Positions 57,300 to 64,000 of a DNA stretch of 64,000 nucleotides are shown here, piece by piece (within the stretch, counting starts at the first letter, position 1; each line of letters opens with the position of its first letter). A program made the translations under genes and the position numbers. A model generated the notes under the pieces. That model saw only the letters and a program-made list of their open reading frames with translations. It was not told the DNA's origin and did no database searches. Source of the stretch: DASUPK01 sp963843085 (GTDB lineage Bacteria > Actinomycetota > Thermoleophilia > Solirubrobacterales > 70-9); assembly GCA_963843085.1 (NCBI GenBank), contig CAWJJG010000010.1, forward strand, positions 310,001 through 374,000, read 5' to 3'.

Positions 57300-58497
57300 C
57301 GAGACGGCGCCACGCTCGTTCGCGAAGGCGAGCGTCCGAGATGCGGAGGTCGAGGGGAAGCGCGTGCTGATGCGCGCCGATCTCAACGTCCCGCTCGAGC
57401 ACGGCGAGGTCGCCGACGACACCCGGATCCGCGCTTCGCTGCCGACGATCGAGCTGCTGCGCGAGCGCGGGGCGCGCATCGTCCTGGTCTCGCACCTGGG
57501 CCGCCCGAAGGGCACCGACCCGAGCCTGTCGATGGCGCCGGTCGGGAAGCGGCTCGGGGAGCTGATCGGCGCCGAGGTGAAGCTCGCCCCGGCCGTGGTC
57601 GGGGACGAGGTCAAGGGGATGGCCGACGCGCTCGAGCCCGGCGAGATCCTGCTGCTCGAGAACAGCCGCTTCGAGGGGGGCGAGACCAAGAACGATCCCC
57701 AGCTGGCTGAGGCTCTCGCGGACCTCGCCGACGTCTACGTGAACGATGCCTTCGGCACGGCGCACCGGGCCCACGCGACCACCGAGGGAGTGGCCCACCA
57801 CCTGCCCGGCTACGCGGGCCTTCTGCTGGAGCAGGAGCTCTCGCAGCTCACCGCGGTCCGCGACGACCCCAAGCGCCCTCTGATCGTCGTCCTCGGCGGC
57901 GCGAAGGTGACCGACAAGCTCGGCGTGATCGACAAGTTCCTGGGCAACGCCCAGGAGATCCTGATCGGCGGCGCCATGTGCTTCAGCTTCTTCAAGGCCG
58001 AGGGCCGGGACACCGGCAACTCGCTGGTGGAGGACGAGGGAGTCAAGGCGGCGAGGCGCGTGCTCGGCGAGGCGGAGAAGAGCGAGACGATCCTCGAGCT
58101 GCCGGAGGACCTCGTCCTGGGCAAGTCGCTCGACGCCGGAACCGAGACGCGCGAGCTGAACGGGGTGGACGTCCCCGAGGGCTGGATGGGGCTCGACGTC
58201 GGCACGAACACCACCGCCAACTTCGCCAAGCGGATCGCCCGGGCCGGCACGATCTTCTGGAACGGGCCAATGGGCGCGTTCGAGGTGCCGCCCTTCGACG
58301 CCGGGACGCGCGCGGTCGCCGAGGCGGTCGCCGCCGCGCCCGGCCACACGGTGGTCGGCGGCGGCGACTCCGTCGCCGCTCTGCACAAGTTCGGCCTCGC
58401 CGACTCGGTCGACTGGATCTCGACGGGCGGCGGCGCCTCGCTGGAGCTGGTGGAGGGACGCGACCTCCCCGGGGTGGAGGCTCTCCGAGATGCCTGA
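57292..58497 (+). CDS. pgk: Phosphoglycerate kinase
   Basis: A 401-residue PGK: KRVLMRADLNVPLE, VLVSHLGRPKGTDPSLSM, LLLENSRFEGGE, LIVVLGGAKVTDKLGVI, and the C-terminal FWNGPMGAFEVPPFD and GGGDSVAAL with the ATP-binding Gly-rich loop. It transfers phosphate from 1,3-bisphosphoglycerate to ADP. GTG 57292 lies within the end of gap, so translation is coupled. Confidence 0.96.
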   Translation: MPDETAPRSFAKASVRDAEVEGKRVLMRADLNVPLEHGEVADDTRIRASLPTIELLRERGARIVLVSHLGRPKGTDPSLSMAPVGKRLGELIGAEVKLAPAVVGDEVKGMADALEPGEILLLENSRFEGGETKNDPQLAEALADLADVYVNDAFGTAHRAHATTEGVAHHLPGYAGLLLEQELSQLTAVRDDPKRPLIVVLGGAKVTDKLGVIDKFLGNAQEILIGGAMCFSFFKAEGRDTGNSLVEDEGVKAARRVLGEAEKSETILELPEDLVLGKSLDAGTETRELNGVDVPEGWMGLDVGTNTTANFAKRIARAGTIFWNGPMGAFEVPPFDAGTRAVAEAVAAAPGHTVVGGGDSVAALHKFGLADSVDWISTGGGASLELVEGRDLPGVEALRDA

Positions 58498-59248
58498 GCG
58501 CACGCCGGTCCTGGCCGCCAACTGGAAGATGCACAAGACGCGCGGCGAAGCGAGTCAGTTCGTCACCCAATTTCAAAGCCACTTCCCGGACGGCATTCCG
58601 GATGGAGTCGAGGTCGTGCTCTGTCCGCCGTACACCGCGCTTCAGGAGCTCGCGTCCACGCGGCTCGGCTACAAGGTCGCGGCCCAGAACATGCACGAAG
58701 AGCAGGACGGTGCTTTCACTGGCGAGATCTCAGTGGGAATGCTTCTCGACGTTGGTGTCAACGGCGTGATCCTCGGCCACTCCGAGCGGCGCCAGTACTT
58801 CAACGAAACCGACGAGACGCTGGCCAGGAAGGTGCCCGTCGCGCTGGATTCCGGCCTGGAGCCCATCCTCTGCGTCGGCGAGAACGAGGGTCAGCGCGAT
58901 GCGGACGAGACCGAGGGCGTGCTCACCCGGCAGATCGAAGCCGACCTGGCCAACGTCGCCGACGAGCGGCTCGGCGACGTGGTGATCGCCTACGAGCCGA
59001 TCTGGGCGATCGGCACGGGCCGCACCGCGACTCCCGAGCAGGCGCAGGAGGCCTGCGCGCTGATCCGCGGGCTGGTCGAGTCCCGCTCGGCCGACGCCGC
59101 CGTCGCGATCCGCATCCTCTACGGCGGCTCGGTGAAGCCCGGCAACGCCACCGAGCTGATCGCCCTGCCGGATGTCGACGGCGCCCTGGTCGGCGGCGCC
59201 AGCCTCGATCCGGACGACTTCGCGGCGATCGTCGAAGCGGCCGCCTGA
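58490..59248 (+). CDS. tpiA: Triosephosphate isomerase
   Basis: A 252-residue TIM barrel: AANWKMHKTRGEA (Asn/Lys of the active site), GHSERRQYFNETDE with catalytic His, VIAYEPIWAIGTGRTATPEQ with the catalytic Glu and loop 6, and ILYGGSVKPGNATEL. It interconverts dihydroxyacetone phosphate and glyceraldehyde-3-phosphate. The ATG is inside the end of pgk (8-nt overlap), and the stop overlaps the gpmI ATG. Confidence 0.96.
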   Translation: MPERTPVLAANWKMHKTRGEASQFVTQFQSHFPDGIPDGVEVVLCPPYTALQELASTRLGYKVAAQNMHEEQDGAFTGEISVGMLLDVGVNGVILGHSERRQYFNETDETLARKVPVALDSGLEPILCVGENEGQRDADETEGVLTRQIEADLANVADERLGDVVIAYEPIWAIGTGRTATPEQAQEACALIRGLVESRSADAAVAIRILYGGSVKPGNATELIALPDVDGALVGGASLDPDDFAAIVEAAA

Positions 59249-60789
59249 TGACGCTTCCGCAGGGACCAAAGGTACTGCCGGTCCCCTCGCTTGCGCTGGT
59301 GATCCTGGACGGCTTCGGCCTCGCCCCGGACGGCCCGGGCAACGCGGTCTCTCAGGCGAATACGCCGAACTTCGACGAGCTCTGGGCCTCCTACCCGCAC
59401 ACGACCCTGTCCACCTCGGGGCAGGACGTCGGCCTGCCGGAGGGCCAGATGGGCAACTCCGAGGTCGGCCACCTCAACCTCGGAGCGGGCGCGGTCGTGA
59501 AGCAGGACCTCGCCCGCATCGACGACTCGATCGCCGACGGCAGCTTCTTCGAGAACCCCGCGCTGCGCGCCGCCTGCGGCTCGGCGCGCGAATCCCGCCG
59601 CGGCCGTCTGCACGCGATCGGCCTGATCTCGGACGGCGGGGTCCACTCCGGCTGGGAGCACATCGAGGCGATCATCGAGCTCGCCGGGGAGGAGGGGGTC
59701 ACCGACCTGGTGATTCACGCTCTCACCGACGGCCGCGACACGCTGCCGCACAACGGCGCGGGCTATCTCGAGGAGGTCGAGCGCTGGCTCCGCCGGACCG
59801 GCCGGGTCGGGACCGTCGGCGGCCGCTACTGGGGCATGGACCGCGATCGCCGCTGGGACCGGACGAAGAAGGCCTACGACGCGATCGTGCACGCGCAGGG
59901 ACCGCGCGCCGAGACGGCCGTCGGGGCGATCAGGGCCTCCTACGACGAGGACGTCACCGACGAATTCATCGAGCCGACGGTGATCGGCGACTACGACGGC
60001 GCCGCGGAGGACGAGCCGTTCATCTTCATCAACTTCCGCCCCGACCGCGCTCGGCAGATGACCCGCGCGCTCGGCGAGCCGGACTTCGACGAGTTCGATC
60101 GCGGCGGCAGCGGCCCCTTCGAGGTGACGACGATGACCGAGCTCCACCATGGCTGGCCCTACCCGGTGGCATTCCCGCCGAAGGAGCCCGCGACCACCCT
60201 GGCCCAGGTGATCTCCGAGCTGGGCGACCGCCAGCTGCACGTCGCCGAGACCGAGAAGTACGCCCATGTCACCTACTTCTTCGACGGGGGCAAGGAGGGC
60301 GAGCTCCCCGGCGAGGAGCAGCTGCTCGCCGAGTCGCCCCGCGACGTCCCCACCTATGACTACAAGCCCGAGATGAGCGCCGCCGCCGCGGCGCGGCTGT
60401 TCAGCGACGCCTGGAGCGCCGACGGCTACCGCTTCGGGATCATCAACTTCGCCAACCCCGACATGGTCGGCCACACCGGCGTGATCCCGGCGGCCGTGGC
60501 CGCCTGCGAGGAGGTCGACCAGCGTCTCGGCGAGGTCGTCGCCGCCGTCCACGAGAAGGGCGGCGCGCTGATCATCACCGCCGACCACGGCAACTGCGAG
60601 CACATGCTCGAGCCGGACGGCTCTCCCAACACGGCCCACTCGACGAATCCCGTGCCCGCGATCGTCACCGTCCCGGGAATCGAGCTCCGCGAGGGCGGAA
60701 TCCTGGCCGACGTCGCTCCGACGGCGCTCGACCTGCTCGACATCCCGCAGCCGGAGGCGATGACGGGACGCTCCCTGCGGGAACCGTAG
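59248..60789 (+). CDS. gpmI: 2,3-bisphosphoglycerate-independent phosphoglycerate mutase
   Basis: A 513-residue iPGM: LVILDGFGLAPDGPGNAV with metal-binding Asp, the nucleophile Ser71 in QMGNSEVGHLNLGAG, HALTDGRDT, and the C-terminal metal site NFANPDMVGHTG and TADHGNCEHM. It interconverts 3- and 2-phosphoglycerate with manganese. The TGATG overlap with tpiA indicates coupling. Its TAG stop forms the start of the next gene's -10 hexamer. Confidence 0.95.
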   Translation: MTLPQGPKVLPVPSLALVILDGFGLAPDGPGNAVSQANTPNFDELWASYPHTTLSTSGQDVGLPEGQMGNSEVGHLNLGAGAVVKQDLARIDDSIADGSFFENPALRAACGSARESRRGRLHAIGLISDGGVHSGWEHIEAIIELAGEEGVTDLVIHALTDGRDTLPHNGAGYLEEVERWLRRTGRVGTVGGRYWGMDRDRRWDRTKKAYDAIVHAQGPRAETAVGAIRASYDEDVTDEFIEPTVIGDYDGAAEDEPFIFINFRPDRARQMTRALGEPDFDEFDRGGSGPFEVTTMTELHHGWPYPVAFPPKEPATTLAQVISELGDRQLHVAETEKYAHVTYFFDGGKEGELPGEEQLLAESPRDVPTYDYKPEMSAAAAARLFSDAWSADGYRFGIINFANPDMVGHTGVIPAAVAACEEVDQRLGEVVAAVHEKGGALIITADHGNCEHMLEPDGSPNTAHSTNPVPAIVTVPGIELREGGILADVAPTALDLLDIPQPEAMTGRSLREP

Positions 60790-60792
60790 GCT
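60787..60792 (+). promoter_or_regulatory. -10 element TAGGCT, leaderless promoter of tgt
   Basis: Seven nt before GTG 60800. The hexamer uses the TAG stop codon of gpmI as its first three bases. Confidence 0.5.
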
Positions 60793-60799
60793 TGGCCGG

Positions 60800-62017
60800 G
60801 TGAGAGCGGACCCGGCCAGGCTCACGTTCGAGATCGAGGCCCGCGACGGCGATGCCCGCGCGGGCCTGATCAAGCTCGCCCACGGAACCGTCAGGACGCC
60901 GGCGTTCGTCCCCCTGGCGACCAAGGGGAGCGTGCGCGGGCTCTCCTCGGCCGAGGTCGCCGAGCTCGGCTACGAGATGGTGCTCGGCAACACCTTCCAC
61001 CTCCACCTCTCGCCGGGGGAAGAGCTGATCGCAGACCGCGGCGGGCTGCACCGCTTCATGGGCTGGGAGCGCCCGATCATCACGGACTCGGGCGGCTTTC
61101 AGGTCTTCTCGCTCGCCCACGGCGGCGTCGCCGACGAGATCAAGGGCCGCCGCGGCAGCACGCCCGGCGGCGCAAGGGTCGACATCTCCGAGGAGGGCGT
61201 GGCGTTTCAGTCCCTGCTCGACGGCTCCGACCGGTTCCTCGGCCCCGAGGAGTCAATGGGGATCCAGGCGGCGCTGGGCTCTGACATAGCTCTGACATTC
61301 GACGAGTGCACGCCGGCGCACGCCGACCGTGACTACACGGCCCGCTCCACCGAGCGGACCCACCGCTGGCTCGACCGCTGCCTCGAGTGGCACGCACGGA
61401 ACGGGCCATCCGACCAGGCCGTTTTCGGCATCGTCCAGGGCGGGGTCCTTGAGGACCTACGCCGCGAATCCGCCGAGTGGACGGCGGCGGCCGGGATCGA
61501 CGGAATCGCCATCGGCGGCACGCTGGGGCGCGAGAAGGAGGAGATGCACGGCGTGCTCGGCTTCACGCTGCCGCTGCTGCCGGACGAGGCACCCCGCCAC
61601 CTCCTCGGGATCGGCGAGATCGACGACCTGCTCGCCGGGATCGCGCTGGGTGTCGACTTCTTCGACTGCGCGGGCCCGACCCGGCTCGCCCGTCACGGAA
61701 CCGCGCTCGCGCCGAATCCGGACGGCCGCTTCCGGCTCGACCTGACCAAGGCGGTCTTCGCCCGCGACGACTCGCCGGTCGCCGAGGGTTGCGGGTGCGA
61801 GGCTTGCACTCGCCACACCCGCGCCTACCTGCACTACCTCGCGCGCAACAAGGACCTGACCGGTACCCGCCTGCTCACTCTCCACAACCTGACCTACATG
61901 CAGTCGCTCGTCTCGGGTGCGCGGGCGGCAATCGAAGCGGGTGATTTCCGGGCGTTGTCGCGAGCGGTCCTGGACGGGGAGCCGCCCTGGGAGGCCGCCC
62001 GGGAACTGCGACATTGA
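60800..62017 (+). CDS. tgt: Queuine/preQ1 tRNA-guanine transglycosylase
   Basis: A 405-residue TGT: TPAFVPLATKGSVRGLSS, the base-binding ITDSGGFQVFSLAHGG, FDECTPAHADRDY, GIVQGGVLEDLRRES, FDCAGPTRLARHG with the nucleophilic Asp, and the zinc site CGCEACTRHTRAYLHYL with a following His. It exchanges guanine-34 of Asp/Asn/His/Tyr tRNAs for preQ1 or queuine. No queuosine-synthesis gene is in the window. GTG start fixed by promoter spacing. Confidence 0.94.
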   Translation: MRADPARLTFEIEARDGDARAGLIKLAHGTVRTPAFVPLATKGSVRGLSSAEVAELGYEMVLGNTFHLHLSPGEELIADRGGLHRFMGWERPIITDSGGFQVFSLAHGGVADEIKGRRGSTPGGARVDISEEGVAFQSLLDGSDRFLGPEESMGIQAALGSDIALTFDECTPAHADRDYTARSTERTHRWLDRCLEWHARNGPSDQAVFGIVQGGVLEDLRRESAEWTAAAGIDGIAIGGTLGREKEEMHGVLGFTLPLLPDEAPRHLLGIGEIDDLLAGIALGVDFFDCAGPTRLARHGTALAPNPDGRFRLDLTKAVFARDDSPVAEGCGCEACTRHTRAYLHYLARNKDLTGTRLLTLHNLTYMQSLVSGARAAIEAGDFRALSRAVLDGEPPWEAARELRH

Positions 62018-62031
62018 GCGGCGGCAGCGGC

Positions 62032-62037
62032 TAACTT
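62032..62037 (+). promoter_or_regulatory. -10 element TAACTT, leaderless promoter
   Basis: Six nt before ATG 62044 of the GH-A-like gene. Confidence 0.55.
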
Positions 62038-62043
62038 CGATCC

Positions 62044-63123
62044 ATGCCTCGGAGGGGAATCGCAGCCGCATGCGCGGCCCTGGTCGCGCTGTTCGCCGCC
62101 CCCACGGTCGCGCAGGCCGTCACGCCGAACCCGTTCTACGGGGTCGTTGGAGTGCACCTCCCGAACCAGACGGAGCTCAATCGCCTCGCCACTGCCGGCG
62201 GCGGCACCTACCGCATCCAGCTTGATTGGAGATTCATCGAGCCGAGGCCGGGTGTTCGCAATTGGGGCCCGGCAGACCTGTTTTTCGCTGAGGCCGCGTT
62301 GGCGGGCGTTCACGCGCTCCCTGACCTGCTCGGGGTGCCGAAATGGATTTCGCGCCGTGATCGCGACCGGCCTCCACTCGGCAAGCCCCGGCAGCGTGCA
62401 GCCTGGACCGCGCTGCTCTCCGACCTAGCGCACCGCTATGGATCGAACGGGACGTTCTGGGCGATGCACCCCGAACTCCCCCGCGTGCCGGTCACGACCT
62501 GGGAGATCTGGCACGAACCCAATCTGGGGGTGTTCTTTGGTGGCAAGGCAAGCCCGGTTCGGTACGCCAAGCTGCTCAAGCTCTCGTCCGGGGCGTTGAA
62601 GGGCGCTGATCCGGCGGCACAAGTCATCAGCGGTGGGATCTGGCCCTATGGCGGAAGGCACTCTCTCGACATGGTCAGCTTCCTGAGGAAGCTCTACCGC
62701 GTGCGGGGGGTGAGCAGCTCCTTCGACGCCCTCGCCATTCACCCGTTCGCGGCGAAGCCACATGGGGTCCTTCGGCTGGTCGCGGCCGCCCGGCGGATCA
62801 TGCGTGCCCACGGCGATGGCGCCAAGCCGATCTGGGTCACCTCCTTCGGCTGGGTGACGGGAGGACGCGGTCTCAAGACACGGCAGCTGCGAGTCACCCC
62901 GAAAAAGCAGGCCGCGAAGCTGACGCGGACGTATCACCTGCTCGCGGCGAAGGCGGGTGCACTCGGGATCGCGCGCGCTCTTTGGTTCTCCTACACCGAC
63001 AGCATCACCCGGAAGAAGTCGTCGCCGGACTTCCTGCTCGGGCGAGCCGGGCTCTTCCGCCTGAACGGCAAACCCAAGCCGTCGTGGTACGCCTTCGCCC
63101 GGGTCGCGGGCGGGACGCCCTAG
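62044..63123 (+). CDS. Secreted glycoside-hydrolase-clan-A-like protein with altered nucleophile site
   Basis: A 359-residue protein with signal peptide (ending near VAQA) and a (beta/alpha)8 barrel like GH5/GH39: FYGVVGVHLPNQTELNRLAT, RIQLDWRFIEPRPG, and the acid/base motif TTWEIWHEPN with Glu158. At the strand where these enzymes carry the nucleophile (usually I/T-W-V-T-E-F-G) it reads KPIWVTSFGW, with Ser267. It is therefore probably not a normal retaining glycosidase; it may bind glycans. The family resemblance is good; activity is doubtful. Confidence 0.75.
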   Translation: MPRRGIAAACAALVALFAAPTVAQAVTPNPFYGVVGVHLPNQTELNRLATAGGGTYRIQLDWRFIEPRPGVRNWGPADLFFAEAALAGVHALPDLLGVPKWISRRDRDRPPLGKPRQRAAWTALLSDLAHRYGSNGTFWAMHPELPRVPVTTWEIWHEPNLGVFFGGKASPVRYAKLLKLSSGALKGADPAAQVISGGIWPYGGRHSLDMVSFLRKLYRVRGVSSSFDALAIHPFAAKPHGVLRLVAAARRIMRAHGDGAKPIWVTSFGWVTGGRGLKTRQLRVTPKKQAAKLTRTYHLLAAKAGALGIARALWFSYTDSITRKKSSPDFLLGRAGLFRLNGKPKPSWYAFARVAGGTP

Positions 63124-63136
63124 CGGCCACTCCACA

Positions 63137-63142
63137 TAGGCT
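63137..63142 (+). promoter_or_regulatory. -10 element TAGGCT, leaderless promoter of the TMEM175-like gene
   Basis: Six nt before GTG 63149. Confidence 0.55.
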
Positions 63143-63148
63143 GCCTCG

Positions 63149-63745
63149 GTGTCCAAGGGACGGCTGGAGGCCTTCAGCGACGGCGTCATCGCGATCCTGA
63201 TCACGATCATGGTGCTCGAGCTGCACACCCCGGACGGCACCTCTTGGGATGCGCTGAGGCACGAGGTACCGGCACTCCTGACCTATGTGCTCAGCTTCGT
63301 CTACTTGGGGATCTATTGGAACAACCACCATCACATGATGGCGGCGGTTTCCCGGGTGAGCGGCGGGGTGCTGTGGGCCAACCTGCACCTTCTCTTCTGG
63401 CTCTCTCTCATCCCGTTCAGCACCGCGTGGATGAGCGAGCACCGGTTTCCGCCTGTGCCAACCGCCTTCTACGGGATCGTCCTGCTCGCCGCCGGGATCG
63501 CGTATCTGATCCTGCAGACGGCGCTGCTCCGCGCAGAGGGCGACGAGTCCCAGCTCCGCGTTGCCATCGGCGCAGATGTCAAGGGCAAGATCTCAGTGGT
63601 CCTCTACTGCCTGGGAATCGCCCTGACCTTCGCCAATCGGTGGATCGGCCTATCGATCTACGTCGCCGTCGCACTGATCTGGCTGGTGCCGGACCGCCGC
63701 GTCGAGCGCAATCTGGCCACGGCTCCCGCCGGGCCGGGCGAGTAG
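63149..63745 (+). CDS. TMEM175-family (DUF1211) potassium channel-like protein
   Basis: A 198-residue membrane protein with six helices. The first helix carries GRLEAFSDGVIAILIT, the RxxxFSD motif that defines the TMEM175 family; bacterial members are potassium-selective channels. A His cluster (WNNHHHMMAAV) in helix 3 is also usual. Only one six-helix repeat is present, as in bacteria, so it should assemble as a tetramer. GTG 63149 follows its -10 by 6 nt. Confidence 0.88.
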   Translation: MSKGRLEAFSDGVIAILITIMVLELHTPDGTSWDALRHEVPALLTYVLSFVYLGIYWNNHHHMMAAVSRVSGGVLWANLHLLFWLSLIPFSTAWMSEHRFPPVPTAFYGIVLLAAGIAYLILQTALLRAEGDESQLRVAIGADVKGKISVVLYCLGIALTFANRWIGLSIYVAVALIWLVPDRRVERNLATAPAGPGE

Positions 63746-63772
63746 GCGACCGAGCAACACCTCGGACCTATT

Positions 63773-64000
63773 TCAAAGGACGCGTTCGAGGACGAGGTAC
63801 TGCCGACTGGAGACCAGATGCGCCAAGTCATCAGCCAACTCCTGAGTCCGTTCCTGAGCCTGTTGCTGCCAGTTCTCGACGTTGGCGATCTCCGCGATCA
63901 GCACGTAATCGGCCGCTTCACCCCCACCCGCCTGCCCGGGCACATCCATCGGCCGCGTCAATCGGTAATCCGACATCGTGTCCAGCGAGCTACTGACGAT
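63773..64000 (-). CDS. Small hypothetical protein, possibly cut by the window edge
   Basis: ATG 63976 would give 67 residues (MSDYRLTRPMD... ending LVLERVL). The frame also stays open to the window edge (upstream residues IVSSSLDT), so the true N terminus may lie outside. The pattern of a short beta strand, helix (NWQQQAQERTQELADDLAHL) and closing strand resembles half of a dimeric alpha/beta-barrel, but no family is recognised. It is convergent with the TMEM175 gene. Confidence 0.45.
   Translation of the reverse strand: MVSSSLDTMSDYRLTRPMDVPGQAGGGEAADYVLIAEIANVENWQQQAQERTQELADDLAHLVSSRQYLVLERVL

Noticed and set aside
1..64000. CRISPR arrays, rRNA operons or prophage
   Set aside because: No regularly spaced identical repeats, rRNA-like stretches, integrase, capsid or terminase genes were seen while reading the window. 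tRNA genes were looked for by eye only and could be missed.

Overview
The window is chromosomal DNA of a high-GC Gram-positive-type bacterium. Gene styles point to the actinobacterial class Thermoleophilia (Solirubrobacterales-like): many GTG/TTG starts, secreted proteins with Lys/Cys-rich tails, DUF559/AbiEi genes, and -10 hexamers of the form TANNNT only 6-9 nt before start codons. The taxonomic placement is inference; no rRNA or tRNA gene was recognised. About 70 protein genes are supported. I see no CRISPR array, insertion sequence or prophage.

Layout. 1-4.6 kb: 3' part of a sugar-porter MFS gene with a long coiled-coil tail, a lipoate-ligase-like gene, an enoyl-CoA hydratase, YjbQ and an EamA exporter. 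4.6-9.4 kb: two very small genes, one copy of a 98-nt dispersed repeat, an HD hydrolase, a secreted Hydin-repeat protein, and an AbiEi/DUF559 gene bracketed by two related hairpin repeats. 9.4-12.9 kb: envelope and ion genes (M23 peptidase, UppP, CDF exporter).

12.9-20.3 kb is a phosphate-control block: a PhoB-like regulator, a frameshifted PstS-like gene, a receiver-less PhoB-type DNA-binding protein, then pstS-pstC-pstA-pstB-phoU. 20.3-26.6 kb is a divergent arsenic locus: arsC, a second GAPDH, arsJ and ACR3 on one strand; arsR, arsM and an R2-like oxidase on the other. 26.6-37.1 kb handles polyphosphate and phosphate: ppx, a CHAD pair, a PHP-glycosyltransferase fusion, ppk1, DUF47 and Pit, and a GT28/MGDG-synthase-like glycosyltransferase.

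37-51 kb is mixed: DMT transporter, polysaccharide deacetylase, sugar epimerase plus DegT aminotransferase, two TadE-like genes with a TadG-M15-SLT fusion, secreted proteins, a cupredoxin, MaoC and ECH genes. 51-62 kb is housekeeping: uvrC-rapZ, an ABC exporter, gap-pgk-tpiA-gpmI and tgt. The window ends with a GH-A-like protein lacking its nucleophile, a TMEM175 channel and a small ORF open to the edge.

How it fits together. Direct repeats of TTCAC/TTTAC/GTAAC at exact 11-bp spacing (PHO-box-like) lie before pstS, the receiver-less regulator and the PHP-glycosyltransferase gene. A further array, on the minus strand, points at a candidate small RNA with a classical intrinsic terminator. This suggests one phosphate-starvation regulon joining uptake (Pst, Pit), storage (PPK, PPX, CHAD), possible membrane-lipid remodelling (PHP-GT4, GT28) and defence against arsenate, the phosphate analogue. 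The Pho-controlled PHP-GT4 fusion and the Pho-linked sRNA are the strongest candidates for something undescribed.
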